Below, piece by piece: positions 12,160 to 22,544 of a stretch of 64,000 nt of DNA. The notes under the pieces are model-generated. The model had not been told where the DNA came from, made no database searches, and was given only the letters and a program-made list of their open reading frames with translations. The stretch's first letter is position 1, and each line of letters starts with the position of its first letter. The translations under genes and the position numbers were made by a program. This DNA is from Ustilaginoidea virens (taxonomy: Eukaryota; Ascomycota; Sordariomycetes; Hypocreales; Clavicipitaceae): NCBI RefSeq assembly GCF_000687475.1, contig NC_057316.1, forward strand, positions 372,001 through 436,000, written 5' to 3'.

Positions 12160-12187
12160 AAAAAAAAAAAAAAAAAAAAAAAAAAAA
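12160..12187. repeat. Poly-A run of 28 bases
   Basis: Uninterrupted A run upstream of the TBC gene, preceded by C-rich sequence. Confidence 0.9.
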
Positions 12188-13120
12188 CTGAAAAAAAGGG
12201 AAAAGAAGGAGAGCAAGAAAGCGGGAAAGAGACATCTGGGGAAAGAGAGACTGGAATCACAAATGAACGTCGACCTTCTGGGCAAGACGACTGGGCTTCA
12301 ATCACCGCTTCCATACTAACGACAAGCAGGGGTTTCGGCTCCATTGAGATTCTCAGTTGCACACCTTCGCTCTCTCCTTTACTCTTTCTTTGGGATTGCT
12401 GGGTAATCCCCCAACGACATCAACAACAACACAGCACGACAATCGACGACCGCAAACTTCATCTATTCCCTCGCGTCGATCGAACGATTCGAACCATTCA
12501 GATTGCATCGCCCGCGGCCAAAGTTCTATTGGGATTCATTATCTTATGCCCGCACTTCCATCTCAGAATCACTTCGAATCACTGCGAGTCAGTAACATCT
12601 CACAGCAGCGTAGCCTCCCTGCCTTGCCATCAGCTCGAACAATCTCGTCAATCTATTCTCCGTTTGCGGACTGCTTCGTGCTGTGTAACTACCTCCTGGT
12701 GCCTGGGTAGAACAGCACAACGTTAGCTTAGGTACCTGAGATTTTCCTCAGCACGTTGGCTCTTTCCTCACCTTGCTACGTTCGTTGCCGGGAGGTTCGA
12801 GCCCGACTTCCAACTTTCACACCCTGACCTCTCCCCTTTCTACCACAAGTACCTATTTTCTCACCCTGCAGTGGAAATACAGGCCGATGCAAGTCGGAAT
12901 TAATCTGCATCGTTGACCAACTGTTTCAACTCGCCCGCTCCCCCAACTCCCACCGATGCCACACACTCTGCCAACAAAGGTGTATCCGCACACACACGAC
13001 ATTCTGCGCTCTGACACACAATTTACACTTCAAACGAGACCAAGTTCTTTCCTTTTTACACCACACTTTTCTTCGAGCCCGGCGAATCGCCAGTCCGACG
13101 CTGGGCTCTAGGTGGATCAG

Positions 13121-15922
13121 ATGGACCCGATAACCTCGCCTCAATCTGGAGAGGATGGGCCAGACCTTGGCCAACGAACCGTCCGAAACCGAAAATGCTC
13201 GCTGTACGCGTCTCGCGTCAAGCCTTTTACCGCCGAGAGTAGCATGCCGACGGACACACCACAAATTCCGGACGTGCCGTCGTTACCCATGCCGTCGTTG
13301 CCCATGTCGCCGCCTCGTTGGGATTCCCTTGCGCATGGACCGCACCTGTTGAATCAAAGTAATCCAACAGCTGCGCCAAGCACTGCGCCAATCGTATCAC
13401 CCGAGGTCTCACCAATCCAATCAATTCCCATCTTGGCCGGCTCGGTCACAATACCCACAACACCGAAACCTGGAAGCATCATCACCGGAACGTCAGAGCC
13501 ACGGAGCGAATCGCCGTCGCGTTCCCTGAAGGGAAAGACATCACTGGCTGACATGCGTTCAGCTGAGAGCTCTCCAGTGATTGAAAACTTCTCCAGACCG
13601 CGAAAGCAAAGCATTCGACAGAATGGACCACCTGAAGCCATGCCCGGAGCAGAGACTCTCAAGCCACCACGTTTGGCAAACCTGGCAGCACCTGGAAGCC
13701 GTGCGTATGACTTGTCCAACCCCCTACCGCAAACGCCACCCTGGCAAAGGCCACCGCGGCGTCCTTCAGAGTCATCTGTCAAATCGACTTGTGTACTCGC
13801 CTCCCCTTTGCCTCACCAAGCCGTCGATTACGGGGAGCCAAGGTCCCACCGTGCCCGGAATGTCACTGGCCCACCGGCGCTTGCGCCTTCTCGGGCACCA
13901 TGGCTCGGTGGGGATGAGCTGCGCTGCAGCTTCAGATCCCAGCTCACTGCTTCAACTACCCCTGGCACTGCAGTTACAGAACGCAGCAGCGTTCTCACAA
14001 AGGGCAGCTCTGTCACCTCTCTCGAAAATCCCGACGAACCCAGCTTGGAAGATGTTATGGGCATGTACGAAAAGGGCTTCGCTGACGACGAGGACGATGA
14101 CAACAACGATGGCAATTTCGAGAGGCACCAGAGCGAGCCCGACATGAGCACGAGGCCAATACCTGCCGTCTTAGAACCAGAAATGCGACTATCCCCAACT
14201 GCTTGCGATTTCCCCCCCGGTAAGCCTCTTGCCGAGAACCGTCTTACGCCCCCATTGCCGTCTTCACGTCCGGCTCTAGACGCCGAAATTAGGCAGTCCA
14301 AGATGATTTTTACCAGCTCGGCTTTTACATCCTCAGTCGCTGCCATTAGCGGCGGCAAGGCCGACGTGGATGCGACAGAAAAGCGTGATTCCGCAAAGTC
14401 ACTGGACTCTGAGCCTTCTGCTGCATCAAGTCCTGTTGCTCCCATTGACAGGGGGTCGCAGCCGACCATTTTAACCCGTTCCTCTCCTTCGCCAACTCCG
14501 TCACCTACCGCCACGGCTGCGTCCCCTGCATTCGCATCCATTGCCGTTGAACCCGAGGATCCCGGGTCGAGAGATCGGTATGGTTTTAAAAAGGCCAATC
14601 AGTCAGTCACGAGGGAGCAGTATGATTCATGGAACCAAGAATATTCAGTGTACCTCGCCCGTCGTCGACGGAAATGGGTGGGCTATCTCAAGGATTGCGC
14701 TCTGATGACAGAAAGACCTAATCGATTCCCATCGCCCTGCGCCAAGACGAAGCGATTCGTACGGAAAGGCATTCCGCCCGATTGGCGGGGCGCCGCGTGG
14801 TTTTATTACGCCGGAGGTCCTGCCATCCTTGCTAAGCACTCTGGCCTGTACGAGAAGCTCCTTCACAAGCAGGCCAAGCTGGATGACATTGAAGCCATCG
14901 AGCGGGATTTGCACCGAACGTTTCCAGACAATATTCAGTTCAAGCCTTCCACGTACGTGGAACCCTCCCCGAGCAGCAGCCGAAACAGCCAGTCAACCAT
15001 GACGAGGTCGTCCACCGATGATAATGTGCCAGGCCCATCAGCTGCGGCATCCAATGAGCCCCCCATCATCACTTCGCTCCGCCGTGTGCTGCACGCCTTC
15101 TCCGTATACAATCCGCGCATCGGCTACTGCCAGAGTCTGAACTTCCTGGCTGGGCTACTGCTGCTCTTTGTGGAGACGGAGGAGCAATGTTTTTGGCTGC
15201 TGAACGTGATTACCATCATATATCTGCCCGGGACGCATGACATGAGCCTCGAGGGCTCCAAAGTGGACTTGGGCGTGTTGATGACTGAGCTTCGGGATAG
15301 CATGCCCTCAGTGTGGGAGAAGATTGGTGGCGAACTGGAGAATCTGCCGACGGGCCGCCCTAGCACAAGCAAATCGGTCCGGAAAGCCAGGCCCATACTG
15401 CGAAGGCGTGAACAGGCTCCAGGCTTGTCGACGGAACGTCTGCCTCCGATTACGCTCTGCATGACAGCTTGGTTCATGAGCTGCTACATTGGCACATTAC
15501 CTATTGAGACGACGCTGCGGGTATGGGACGTGTTTTTCTACGAAGGCTCCAAGACGCTTTTCAGGATTGCATTGGCGATTTTCAAAACGGGAGAGCACGA
15601 GATCAAAGCCGTCCACGATCCGATGGAGATGTTTGGGGTTGTGCAGGCTATACCGCGACGCATGATTGACGCCAACGCTCTCATGGAAGCATGCTTCAAA
15701 CGCCGCAATGGCTTTGGGCACCTTACCCAGGGAGTCATTGACGAGCGTCGGCAAGAAAGGCGTGACAGGTCCAGACAAGAGCTGGAGCGAAAATTATGTT
15801 CAGAAAAGACGGACCTCGACGGCAACCCTGCAGAGGCCGAGCCCGGCACAGTGTCACGAAAAGGAACACTTTTCGGCAAGAAGAAGAAGGGCGTCATCGG
15901 CGTCAGACCAGCAGAGGTGTAA
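13121..15922 (+). CDS. TBC-domain Rab GTPase-activating protein, 933 aa
   Basis: Single-exon gene encoding a predicted GTPase-activating protein for Rab/Ypt GTPases in membrane traffic. The ATG at 13121 is the first in frame; the frame extends a few codons upstream without another ATG. Residues 1-490 are Ser/Pro-rich, probably disordered, with an acidic patch DDEDDDNNDG. The TBC domain spans roughly residues 520-850. It has both catalytic fingers: Arg556 in IPPDWR and Gln671 in GYCQSLNF. Further landmarks are FSVYNPRIGYCQ, CFWLLNVI and TLRVWDVFFYEGSKTLFRIALAI. An insert of about 60 residues rich in Ser and charged residues (TGRPSTSKSVRKARPILRR) splits the domain. A basic, Arg/Glu-rich helix follows and the C-terminus is KKKKGVIG. 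It most resembles the yeast Gyp3/Msb3-type group, but the target Rab cannot be inferred. Codon use is less GC-biased than in the flanking genes. Confidence 0.92.
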   Translation: MDPITSPQSGEDGPDLGQRTVRNRKCSLYASRVKPFTAESSMPTDTPQIPDVPSLPMPSLPMSPPRWDSLAHGPHLLNQSNPTAAPSTAPIVSPEVSPIQSIPILAGSVTIPTTPKPGSIITGTSEPRSESPSRSLKGKTSLADMRSAESSPVIENFSRPRKQSIRQNGPPEAMPGAETLKPPRLANLAAPGSRAYDLSNPLPQTPPWQRPPRRPSESSVKSTCVLASPLPHQAVDYGEPRSHRARNVTGPPALAPSRAPWLGGDELRCSFRSQLTASTTPGTAVTERSSVLTKGSSVTSLENPDEPSLEDVMGMYEKGFADDEDDDNNDGNFERHQSEPDMSTRPIPAVLEPEMRLSPTACDFPPGKPLAENRLTPPLPSSRPALDAEIRQSKMIFTSSAFTSSVAAISGGKADVDATEKRDSAKSLDSEPSAASSPVAPIDRGSQPTILTRSSPSPTPSPTATAASPAFASIAVEPEDPGSRDRYGFKKANQSVTREQYDSWNQEYSVYLARRRRKWVGYLKDCALMTERPNRFPSPCAKTKRFVRKGIPPDWRGAAWFYYAGGPAILAKHSGLYEKLLHKQAKLDDIEAIERDLHRTFPDNIQFKPSTYVEPSPSSSRNSQSTMTRSSTDDNVPGPSAAASNEPPIITSLRRVLHAFSVYNPRIGYCQSLNFLAGLLLLFVETEEQCFWLLNVITIIYLPGTHDMSLEGSKVDLGVLMTELRDSMPSVWEKIGGELENLPTGRPSTSKSVRKARPILRRREQAPGLSTERLPPITLCMTAWFMSCYIGTLPIETTLRVWDVFFYEGSKTLFRIALAIFKTGEHEIKAVHDPMEMFGVVQAIPRRMIDANALMEACFKRRNGFGHLTQGVIDERRQERRDRSRQELERKLCSEKTDLDGNPAEAEPGTVSRKGTLFGKKKKGVIGVRPAEV

Positions 15923-17283
15923 ACCCGCACCGTCTCCAACTGTTTACGCATTTGCTACGGGGCAGCGACGGGCAGATTCTGCCCAATCACCTCGACCTCT
16001 GTCTCCTGCTTTTTTACTTATCCTCCCCCTTTTCTTTTCTTTGTCTATTTTTTCCATACATGTACACAATTCTACTGAAACAGGCCATTGTCCCATGTCA
16101 GATGTGGACTGTCTGGTTTCAAGGCTTCTAATTATTTCATTTTGTCGAATCTTTCTTGGTTCCTCCAGGCCCCTCAACCCAGTCATGCCTTGAGTTCCCC
16201 TTGAATCTGGGTTTGCGCCTACTGATGGCCGAGCTGTTGTTACATGATGAAAAGCGTTTTGAGATTCCTTGTATCCTGTCGACGCACGTCAGAGAGAGAT
16301 TTGCTCCCTAGTCTCCCATTTGTGTTTGCTCGATTTGCTTTTCTTTTTCTTCTTTTTTTTTTCCTTTTTGGCTTTGCCCCCTCAATAGATGCCTTTGAGG
16401 CTTCAGGCGCAATTTCTTTTTTTTTTTTTTTTTTTTGGTGTAATTTTTCATGACTATAACGTCTACAACATCAAGGTGTAACGTCCGGGGGATCGGATTG
16501 CGCCGGGAAGAAGGATAGTAAGCAGGTCATGTTGAGAAAATCTTGTCAGTGTGTGAATGCGAATGAATGCTCAGCATCTCATGGCGTCTGACTGTGGCAT
16601 GTAAGGAAACAAGGGGAAATCAGAAACATGTATCGAGGCTGTCTTCCTCTCGTTTGTATTTTTTTGTTGCAACATTCTGGATAGATGGGATGGAAGCGAG
16701 AGTAGGCGAATAAAAAGTGCTTGATAGAGCCTTGATACCCAGGAACGGCATGTACCTTGGGGGAAAAAAAAAGGCAGACAGGGTGAAGCATGTTGAAAGG
16801 AAGACGACTTGTAGGCATCTCTGCGATGAGGAGATGAAGCATTGCGAGGCATTGCGAGGCATTGCCAAGCTCCAGATGGAGAGGCGTTTGTAGCCGAGTG
16901 GCGAGCTGACTGTTGTCGGAAATTCTGCAGGCTGAATAGACACTTTGCCCGGGCCATCCTTGTTAGCCCGTCATCGAGGGCCATGTTCTTTCTCCGCAAC
17001 CGGCCATGGACCTTCTTTTTGTATCTTGTGTCTTTGTCGTAAGCTCGTTTGTAACCACTTGTTACATGCATGTATGTGGTCATAATCATAGCATCCTTTG
17101 CATCATGAGGGGTGTACAAGAGAAAAAAACCCAACCAACCAACCAACCAACAAACAAACAAACAAACCAAACCAAACCAAACCAAACCAAACCAAACAAA
17201 CCAGTCAAAAACCCAAATCAACTCTTACAAAAAAAAAAAAAAAAAAAAAAAGCCAGCGTCTCGTCCCTGACAGCAGAGGCGAT
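15923..17283. other. Convergent 3' regions of the TBC and E2 genes, with repeats
   Basis: No gene recognised. Contains T runs near 16350 and 16417-16436, a CCAA/CAAA/ACCAA mixed array at 17129-17205, and a 22-A run at about 17230-17252 just beyond the E2 stop codon. Confidence 0.6.
17129..17252. repeat. CCAA, CAAA and ACCAA arrays plus poly-A
   Basis: A graded series of short C/A repeats followed by an A run. It lies on the 3' side of the E2 gene. Confidence 0.9.
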
Positions 17284-17831
17284 TCACGTCGCCACGGCCG
17301 GGAAGACGGGCTCCGCCATGGCGTACTTGCCCACCTGGGCGCGGACGTTCTTCTCCCACGCGGCCCTGTCGCTCTTGTACTCGTGGGCGATGGCGTCCTC
17401 GAGCGGGTCATCGGGCTGCGGCTCGACGAGCAGGTCGCGCAGGGCGAGCAGCACGGCGGCGATGCGGGTCGACGGCTTCCAGTTCTCGGGCTTGAGGATG
17501 CCGAGGCAGATGTGGCCGAGGGCGTCGTTTGTCACGTTGGGGTGGTAGAGGCGGGTGACGAAGCGCACGGCGGGCGGGCGGAAGGGGTAGTCGGCGGGGA
17601 GGGTGAGCAGGACGCCGTAGCGGCCGGGGTGGTAGGGGGTCGAGGGGGGCGGCGCGAGCGTCAGGTGCCATGTGTGGATGGAGGAGTCGTTGGGGAGGCG
17701 GACGGTGTAGCCGTCGGGGGGGGTTTGCGACACCTCGGCGTACTCCTGGGTGGGGTGTTAGCGGTGATGAATGAGAGGGAGAAGTTGGGGGGGGGGGGGG
17801 GAAGAACCTTTGTGATGCGCTTGGTGGACAT
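17284..17831 (-). CDS. E2 ubiquitin-conjugating enzyme, 161 aa
   Basis: Predicted E2 that carries ubiquitin (or a ubiquitin-like protein) as a thioester and passes it to substrates with an E3. Exons on the minus strand are 17831-17808 and 17745-17284, giving 161 residues. The UBC fold fills the protein: HPN at 76-78, active-site Cys88 in GHICLGIL, and the WKPS helix junction just after. The DLLVEPQPDDPLE and EYKSDRAAWEKNVRAQVGKYA segments are typical C-terminal helices. The N-terminal exon encodes only MSTKRITK and is needed because the downstream frame has no ATG before YAEVSQTPPDGY. The intron is short (62 nt), has a weak donor GTTCTT and carries 15 C on the sense strand. The closest group by eye is the UBE2D/UBE2L-like E2s; the exact orthologue is uncertain. 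Confidence 0.88.
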
Positions 17832-18167
17832 TTCCGGGGGGATGGGGGTTGAGGGGGTTTGAGTTGATGATGGCGATGGATGGCGATGGATGGATGGGCG
17901 GTTGGTTGGGGCTGGTGGCCTGACATTGGTGTAAAGCAAGGTACATACATACATACATACCTTATGTACTCCGTAGCCTGGTGGGGGAGGGGGGTACTGG
18001 GCTTGCAGGTGGGGCTGCTTCCATCGTACTTTACGTGGGGGTAGTTGCCTCTGCTGAGGGCTTTTATAATGGTATGTATGTATGCATGTTTGTATGCATG
18101 TTTCCATGTGTACGAGTATCTACTTGCTTTACCCCTCAAAAGACAAAGACACAACTCGCAGAGGCAC
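17832..18167. other. Spacer between E2 and acetyltransferase-like gene
   Basis: No gene seen. Contains a TACA tetramer run (17941-17961), a GTACTCCGTAG motif (17967-17977) and GTATGTATGCATG-type sequence near 18072-18105. It should include the E2 promoter. Confidence 0.6.
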
Positions 18168-19873
18168 TCATGGATCCCTGGGCCCAAAGTGCCCCGTCTT
18201 GTCGAAGCGGTCCACGTACCCGGCCAAGTCGTCGGCCAGCCCCTTCATCAGCTCGCCAGACACCACGCCTTCCTGCCACGACAGCGCAATGGTCAGGCAG
18301 CCGCCCGGGGCGCTGGCGACGCCCAGTCCCACCGGAGCGCCCGTCACCATGGCCCCGTTGGTAAAGTAGACGCGGGACACGGTGAAGCCGGGGCTGGCGG
18401 CGGCGGCAGACTCACCACGGCCGCCACCACCACCGCCCTGGTTCCGCAAGACGCCAATGTTGCTGACTTCCCACGACACCTCGCGCGGCTGCCCGTGCTT
18501 CTTCTTGAAGAAGCCCAGCCAGTCAGAGTTGTACTTCATCAGGCCGACCACGTCGTTCCTCGGAAAGGCGGCCAGCCGGTCGACGAGCTCGCCCTTGACC
18601 CGCCGGGCGACTTTCCAGATGGCACGGTCCAGCGCCGGGCTTGACGCGGCCCGCCGCACTTCTGCCGTCAGCGCCGCCGAGAACTCGTGCGCGTGGCTCG
18701 TCACCAGCACGCGGAGCAGGTCTTTGGCCCCCGGGTTCGCGCCGCGGCCCGGAAGAAGCGGGCGCAGGCCGATGGGGGTGCTGGCGGCAAAGGACGTCGC
18801 CTCCTGCGCGGGAAGGCGCGCGGCCAGCGAGGCCAGCGTCAGGGCGTGCGTGAGCCCCGTGACGCTCGTCCCGTGCTCCCTGCAGGCCTTGACGAGCCTG
18901 GCTGCCACGGGCCAGGGAACGTCGAGCGGCTTGGTGAGCGTCACGTAGGGGAGGGCCAGGTCCATGGGCTTGGCGTGCCAGGGGATAACCTTGGCGGCTC
19001 GGAGCATGGCAGGAGCCAGCTCGTTCCACAGCACCTTGGCTAGGAAGACGGGGGAGAAGCTGAAGCCGATCATGCTCTCCTGCGGCTCGGGCAGTTTGGG
19101 AGCTTGCCGCGGCAAGGCCACGACGGTTGCGGGCGGCGCCGGGTCGGCGACCGCGTCGGCCGCACCAGCTCCTTGCCGCGTCCGCAGCTCTTGGTTGAGC
19201 TCCTCGACGAGGTGCTCGTGGAACAAGCGGCCGCTGGTGCCGTCCAGAAGGGAGTGGTGGTAGGAGAAGACGATGTCTTGCGGCACAGCACCTTCTCCTC
19301 CTCCTCCTCCAGCTGCTGCTGCTGCAGCCGCGGCGCCGGGCTCCACGACGGCGATCCGCCACGGCTGACGATGCGCCAGGTCCGGCCACACTTGGTCGTG
19401 ATGCCAGCCTTGCTGAGCATCCAGCTGGTCATTGTACTGCCGCAGAGACTGGCAGTCGAGCGTCGCGAAGGAGACGTGCTCGGCAAGGTCGAGCTCGGCG
19501 AGTTGGCAGAATCTGGCCCGGTTGGTGTCTTCGTGCAAGATGCCGACCTGGAGCATGGGCTGCGCAGACACCACCCTGCCCAGGGCGGGATAAAGGAGGC
19601 CGGGGTCGATCCTGCGACGCGGCCGTGGAGCGTGGTATCGACATGTCACGGTGACGCTGCGGTAGATGCCCAGATGGTGGCGCGCCGAGCTGTACAGTTC
19701 GCTACGGCACACGTGGAGCAGGGTCAGACGGGGAGGGGAGCAAAGCCATTTTGTTGCCCAATGGCCTTTTTTATCTTTTCTTTTCTTTTATTTTTCTTTT
19801 TTTTTCCAATCCCAAGGGCTAGTACTCACATTGGCGACAGTGGCCGCAGGGGCGTGGGCTGGTCGGCCGTCAT
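18168..19873 (-). CDS. Alcohol acetyltransferase-like protein, 525 aa
   Basis: Predicted CoA-dependent acyltransferase of the fungal alcohol acetyltransferase (AATase) family, which in characterised members makes acetate esters from alcohols. Exons on the minus strand are 19873-19830 and 19701-18168. The first exon is 44 nt (MTADQPTPLRPLSP) and the splice with donor GTGAGT and acceptor CCGTAG creates PIELYSSARHHLGIYRS, the usual family start. The acyltransferase motif HHSLLDG lies near residue 160. The middle has an Ala/Gly-rich low-complexity insert coded by GCTGCTGCT-type repeats, and a Gly-rich insert GGGGGGRGES sits near the C-terminus. LEC-type specificity cannot be judged. No membrane segment or signal peptide is apparent. 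The neighbouring E2 gene is on the same strand but separated by about 340 bp. Confidence 0.83.
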
Positions 19874-20910
19874 GACGGATGCCGGGAAAGACGCCGACGC
19901 AATGCGGCGAGGCAATACGGTTGTTGGAACGGGGTCTGGAGTGAGGCTAGGGGGGAAGGGGTCCGCACCATAGCCGACCTGCGCCTGGCTTTGCTCAGGC
20001 GCCGGCAACGGAACCAGCAGGCGTTGGATGCGTTTTCGAAGCGGCAGCCAGCCTTGGGGCCATGGCGACGCCCCAGGCACAGAGACGGGCAAGCGGGCAT
20101 ATTTATGCTGTTGGGGAACGGTTGCTTTCGATGTTGGTAGCGCTAGAGTTGCGAGTCCATCGACATGACCGACGCAGCACGAGGGCCTGAGAGAACAATA
20201 TGCGAACAATATGCTGCTGGGACAACCAACAATCCCTTCTCAAGTTCGCACTGTGCGCGGTTACGCTGTCGGGGTGGGGCCGCGGGGCAGGCCTCGCATT
20301 CTAATTGGCCTGGCTGAAGGCTTCTGAAAATGCACCGAGCATTCAAAGCTGGCTCCTCCACGCATGCATGACAAGAAAAAAAAGCCGCCCGGACATGATC
20401 GCATCGTGGCAGCAGTGATAAACCAAGCATCCTTGGCATGGAAAAGAAAAGGAAATATGGGAAATCGCAGTGATGAAAAGTATGTATAAATAAACAACAC
20501 CAGGTCCAACCGCCTACCTAACCTACCTACCTCCTTCCACCGTATCTGCCTATGTATCGGAGGGGAGATGTGTGCCGAGCGTTGATTCCGTGGAAGAAGA
20601 AAATATGCCAACACGTTACTGGCGAGCCTGCAATCAATCATTGCTCCGTTCCCCGCTGGCTGTGGTGGGTGCGGAAGAATTCACAAGACCGAGCATCTTG
20701 GTTCTACTACGGGATAGAAAACCTCGCGACGATTGCATTGTAAGCCGGCTCTATGTTGGGACCGCTGCTGGGCACTGGCTCAAAGCAACATAACAGACCC
20801 AGGGAGGAACTCCTCGGGTTGACAAGTTGCTTGAGCGATGCTTGTAATTTTTCGATTATTATGCTTGATGTGAGGTTGGCAAACGAGCAAGGGACCGAAA
20901 TCCATCAGCC
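19874..20910. other. Intergenic, upstream of acetyltransferase-like gene
   Basis: No gene recognised in about 1 kb. Contains an ACCTACCTAACCTACC tetramer tract at about 20511-20534. Presumably holds the acetyltransferase promoter. Confidence 0.5.
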
Positions 20911-21467
20911 TAGCAGGTAAAGAGCTGTTCAAGAAGGCCGTTTTGGGCCAGCATCTCGCACTCATGCTTCATTGACATGGCTTCAGAGACGCTTGGGTCC
21001 TCCTTGACAACTTGCCATGAATGTCCATCCAAGCTGGCTACATCCCCCGAGAGCTGTGCGACAGACTTATGGCGACCGTGCCAGCAGTTGCCAATGATGA
21101 ATGATATCGTAGCTCTCACCACCTAGATCCGGAAACTCCATGAATATCGCATCCTCGGTGTGGCAAAAGTGCTGGATAATGTACGGCGACAGCGGCTGGC
21201 GCTGCAGCACGGCGAAGATTTCCTTGCTCGTGGGCCCTGTAGTCGCTTCGGCCGGGACGGCTTTTTTTCACGGCAACGGCATCGCTGAGCTTGAAGACGA
21301 ATCCGGTGCTTCCCAGGCTGAGCAGCTGAGGTTCGTCTGGATGGTGCGCCTTCTTTTTGCGTCGACGCGAAGCTTCGCAGCTCGCTGCCAAAGCTCGAGG
21401 CAGACGGGAAGAGGAGCGACTCCACGGTCGTGATCCAGGAGGCCACGGCCTTTAGGGACGCTGTCAA
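20911..21467 (-). pseudogene. Protein-kinase-like relic with frameshifts
   Basis: On the minus strand, LLSLGSTGFVFKLSDAVAVKKSRPG looks like a kinase glycine-loop region and its catalytic lysine (21325-21250). One extra base then shifts the frame, after which EIFAVLQRQPLSPYIIQHFC and AIFMEFPDLGG continue as in the short fungal kinase family whose members carry SLGSTGFVYKL-type starts. No HRD or DFG motif follows: that frame stops at 21072. A separate frame at 21122-20911 (WHGRHKSVAQLSGDV and on) stays open, and I do not recognise it. A preceding frame with LLFPSASSFGSELRSFAST may be its original N-terminus. The fragment looks truncated and inactivated. An unrecognised intron could rescue one frame change but not the missing catalytic loop. 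Confidence 0.5.
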
Positions 21468-22544
21468 GTAAGCTCCCTTGCAAGCAGCAAGACGCTGCTG
21501 GTGGAAGTTGCATGTAATGACGGGGAGGAGAGATTCGTTGCAAAGATTTTGGCTGGTTCAGGCAGCCAAGGCGTGCGCGCAAGAAATACTTGGGTGTGTC
21601 GGATGCTGGCGGCGCCGCTTGGCAAGAGGAGTTTTGAAACGGAACAATGGCCGAGTGACGGATGATAACTGATAATTGGATGGATGCCTTGGTGTTGCAC
21701 TAAAACGCCTGGTGACGCCACACACAAAAGTGCGGCGCTATTGGGCTCCTTAGACTGCGATACTTGGGGGGCTGCGCCACGGCGGGGATGCGTGCGACCC
21801 AGTTGCCGCGGTTACTGGTGGGCCAAACGAGCCACAAGAGGTCGCGCCACTGGAAGAGCCCCACCTTGCAGGCCCAGCAGTATGCCCGCACGTACTCGGT
21901 ACTGCACAGTACGGACGCAGAACGCGCGCAGCTCTGGGCCTGCGAGGTTCCGAACCAGAATAGAAACAAAACATGGCCAGCCCATCCGCCAAGGAGGGCC
22001 GCCGACGGTGCAAGGCAACAATCGACAGCATCTCTCCACCCTCTCTCCATTCATTTTCCGCACCGTGGCGAATCGCGCGCGACAACTGCCGGCTTCCACC
22101 ATTCATTCTTTCATCTGCTGTCGCCGCCATCGGCAACATTCTTGCATGCTTACCATTGCCAAACATTATCCCGCTTACCACCGCTTTGCCGGCACTTTTT
22201 GATTCTCCCCCGTGTCGTTGTCACGAAGCGTCGTCACATACACATACACGTACACACATACAGATACGCATACCCGCACACCACGAGCACATACAACCCG
22301 CGCTTCTGCTCTCGCTGCTGCACCCCCATGCTTCTGCAACCGTTGCCGCGCAGGGGGGGAAAAAACGACCTTGGCAGCCCAACTTGCAGCTTTGCGCTTG
22401 TCAATCATGAAATCGCGGCTGGCTAGCTGAAGCGCGCGTCATTGATTTTCATCGCAACGGTACTGTGAGCAAAAAAAAAAAAAAAAAGAAAACCGGAACG
22501 GCGACACCCACCGCGCCGCCGCCTGGGCTTTTTTTTTTTCGCAC
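21468..22544. other. Intergenic, upstream of the 1219-residue protein gene
   Basis: No convincing gene. Several short minus-strand ORFs around 21700-22180 overlap in different frames and match nothing I know. A CACATACACATAC-type tract lies at about 22234-22275 and an A run at 22470-22486. The last 400 bp probably hold the promoter and leader of the downstream gene. Confidence 0.5.

Larger units (their letters stand above)
7686..13120. other. Long stretch without a convincing gene, upstream of the TBC gene
   Basis: About 5.4 kb in which no ORF resembles a known family. From about 8.0 to 11.4 kb GC content looks lower than elsewhere and simple repeats are rarer. The longest candidate here is a 138-codon minus-strand ORF at 9639-10055 that I do not recognise and do not call. 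A 17-base C run lies at 8898-8914, an inverted repeat at 10898-10913, heptamer arrays at 11851-11907, and a 28-A run at 12160-12187. The last 1.5 kb is pyrimidine-rich and probably contains the promoter and leader of the TBC gene. Decayed transposon sequence is possible but no terminal repeats were found. Confidence 0.5.

Noticed and set aside
21700..22180. Group of short minus-strand ORFs with LLWLVWPTSNRGNW-type text
   Set aside because: Several frames of similar length overlap, no family recognised, and no supporting splice sites.
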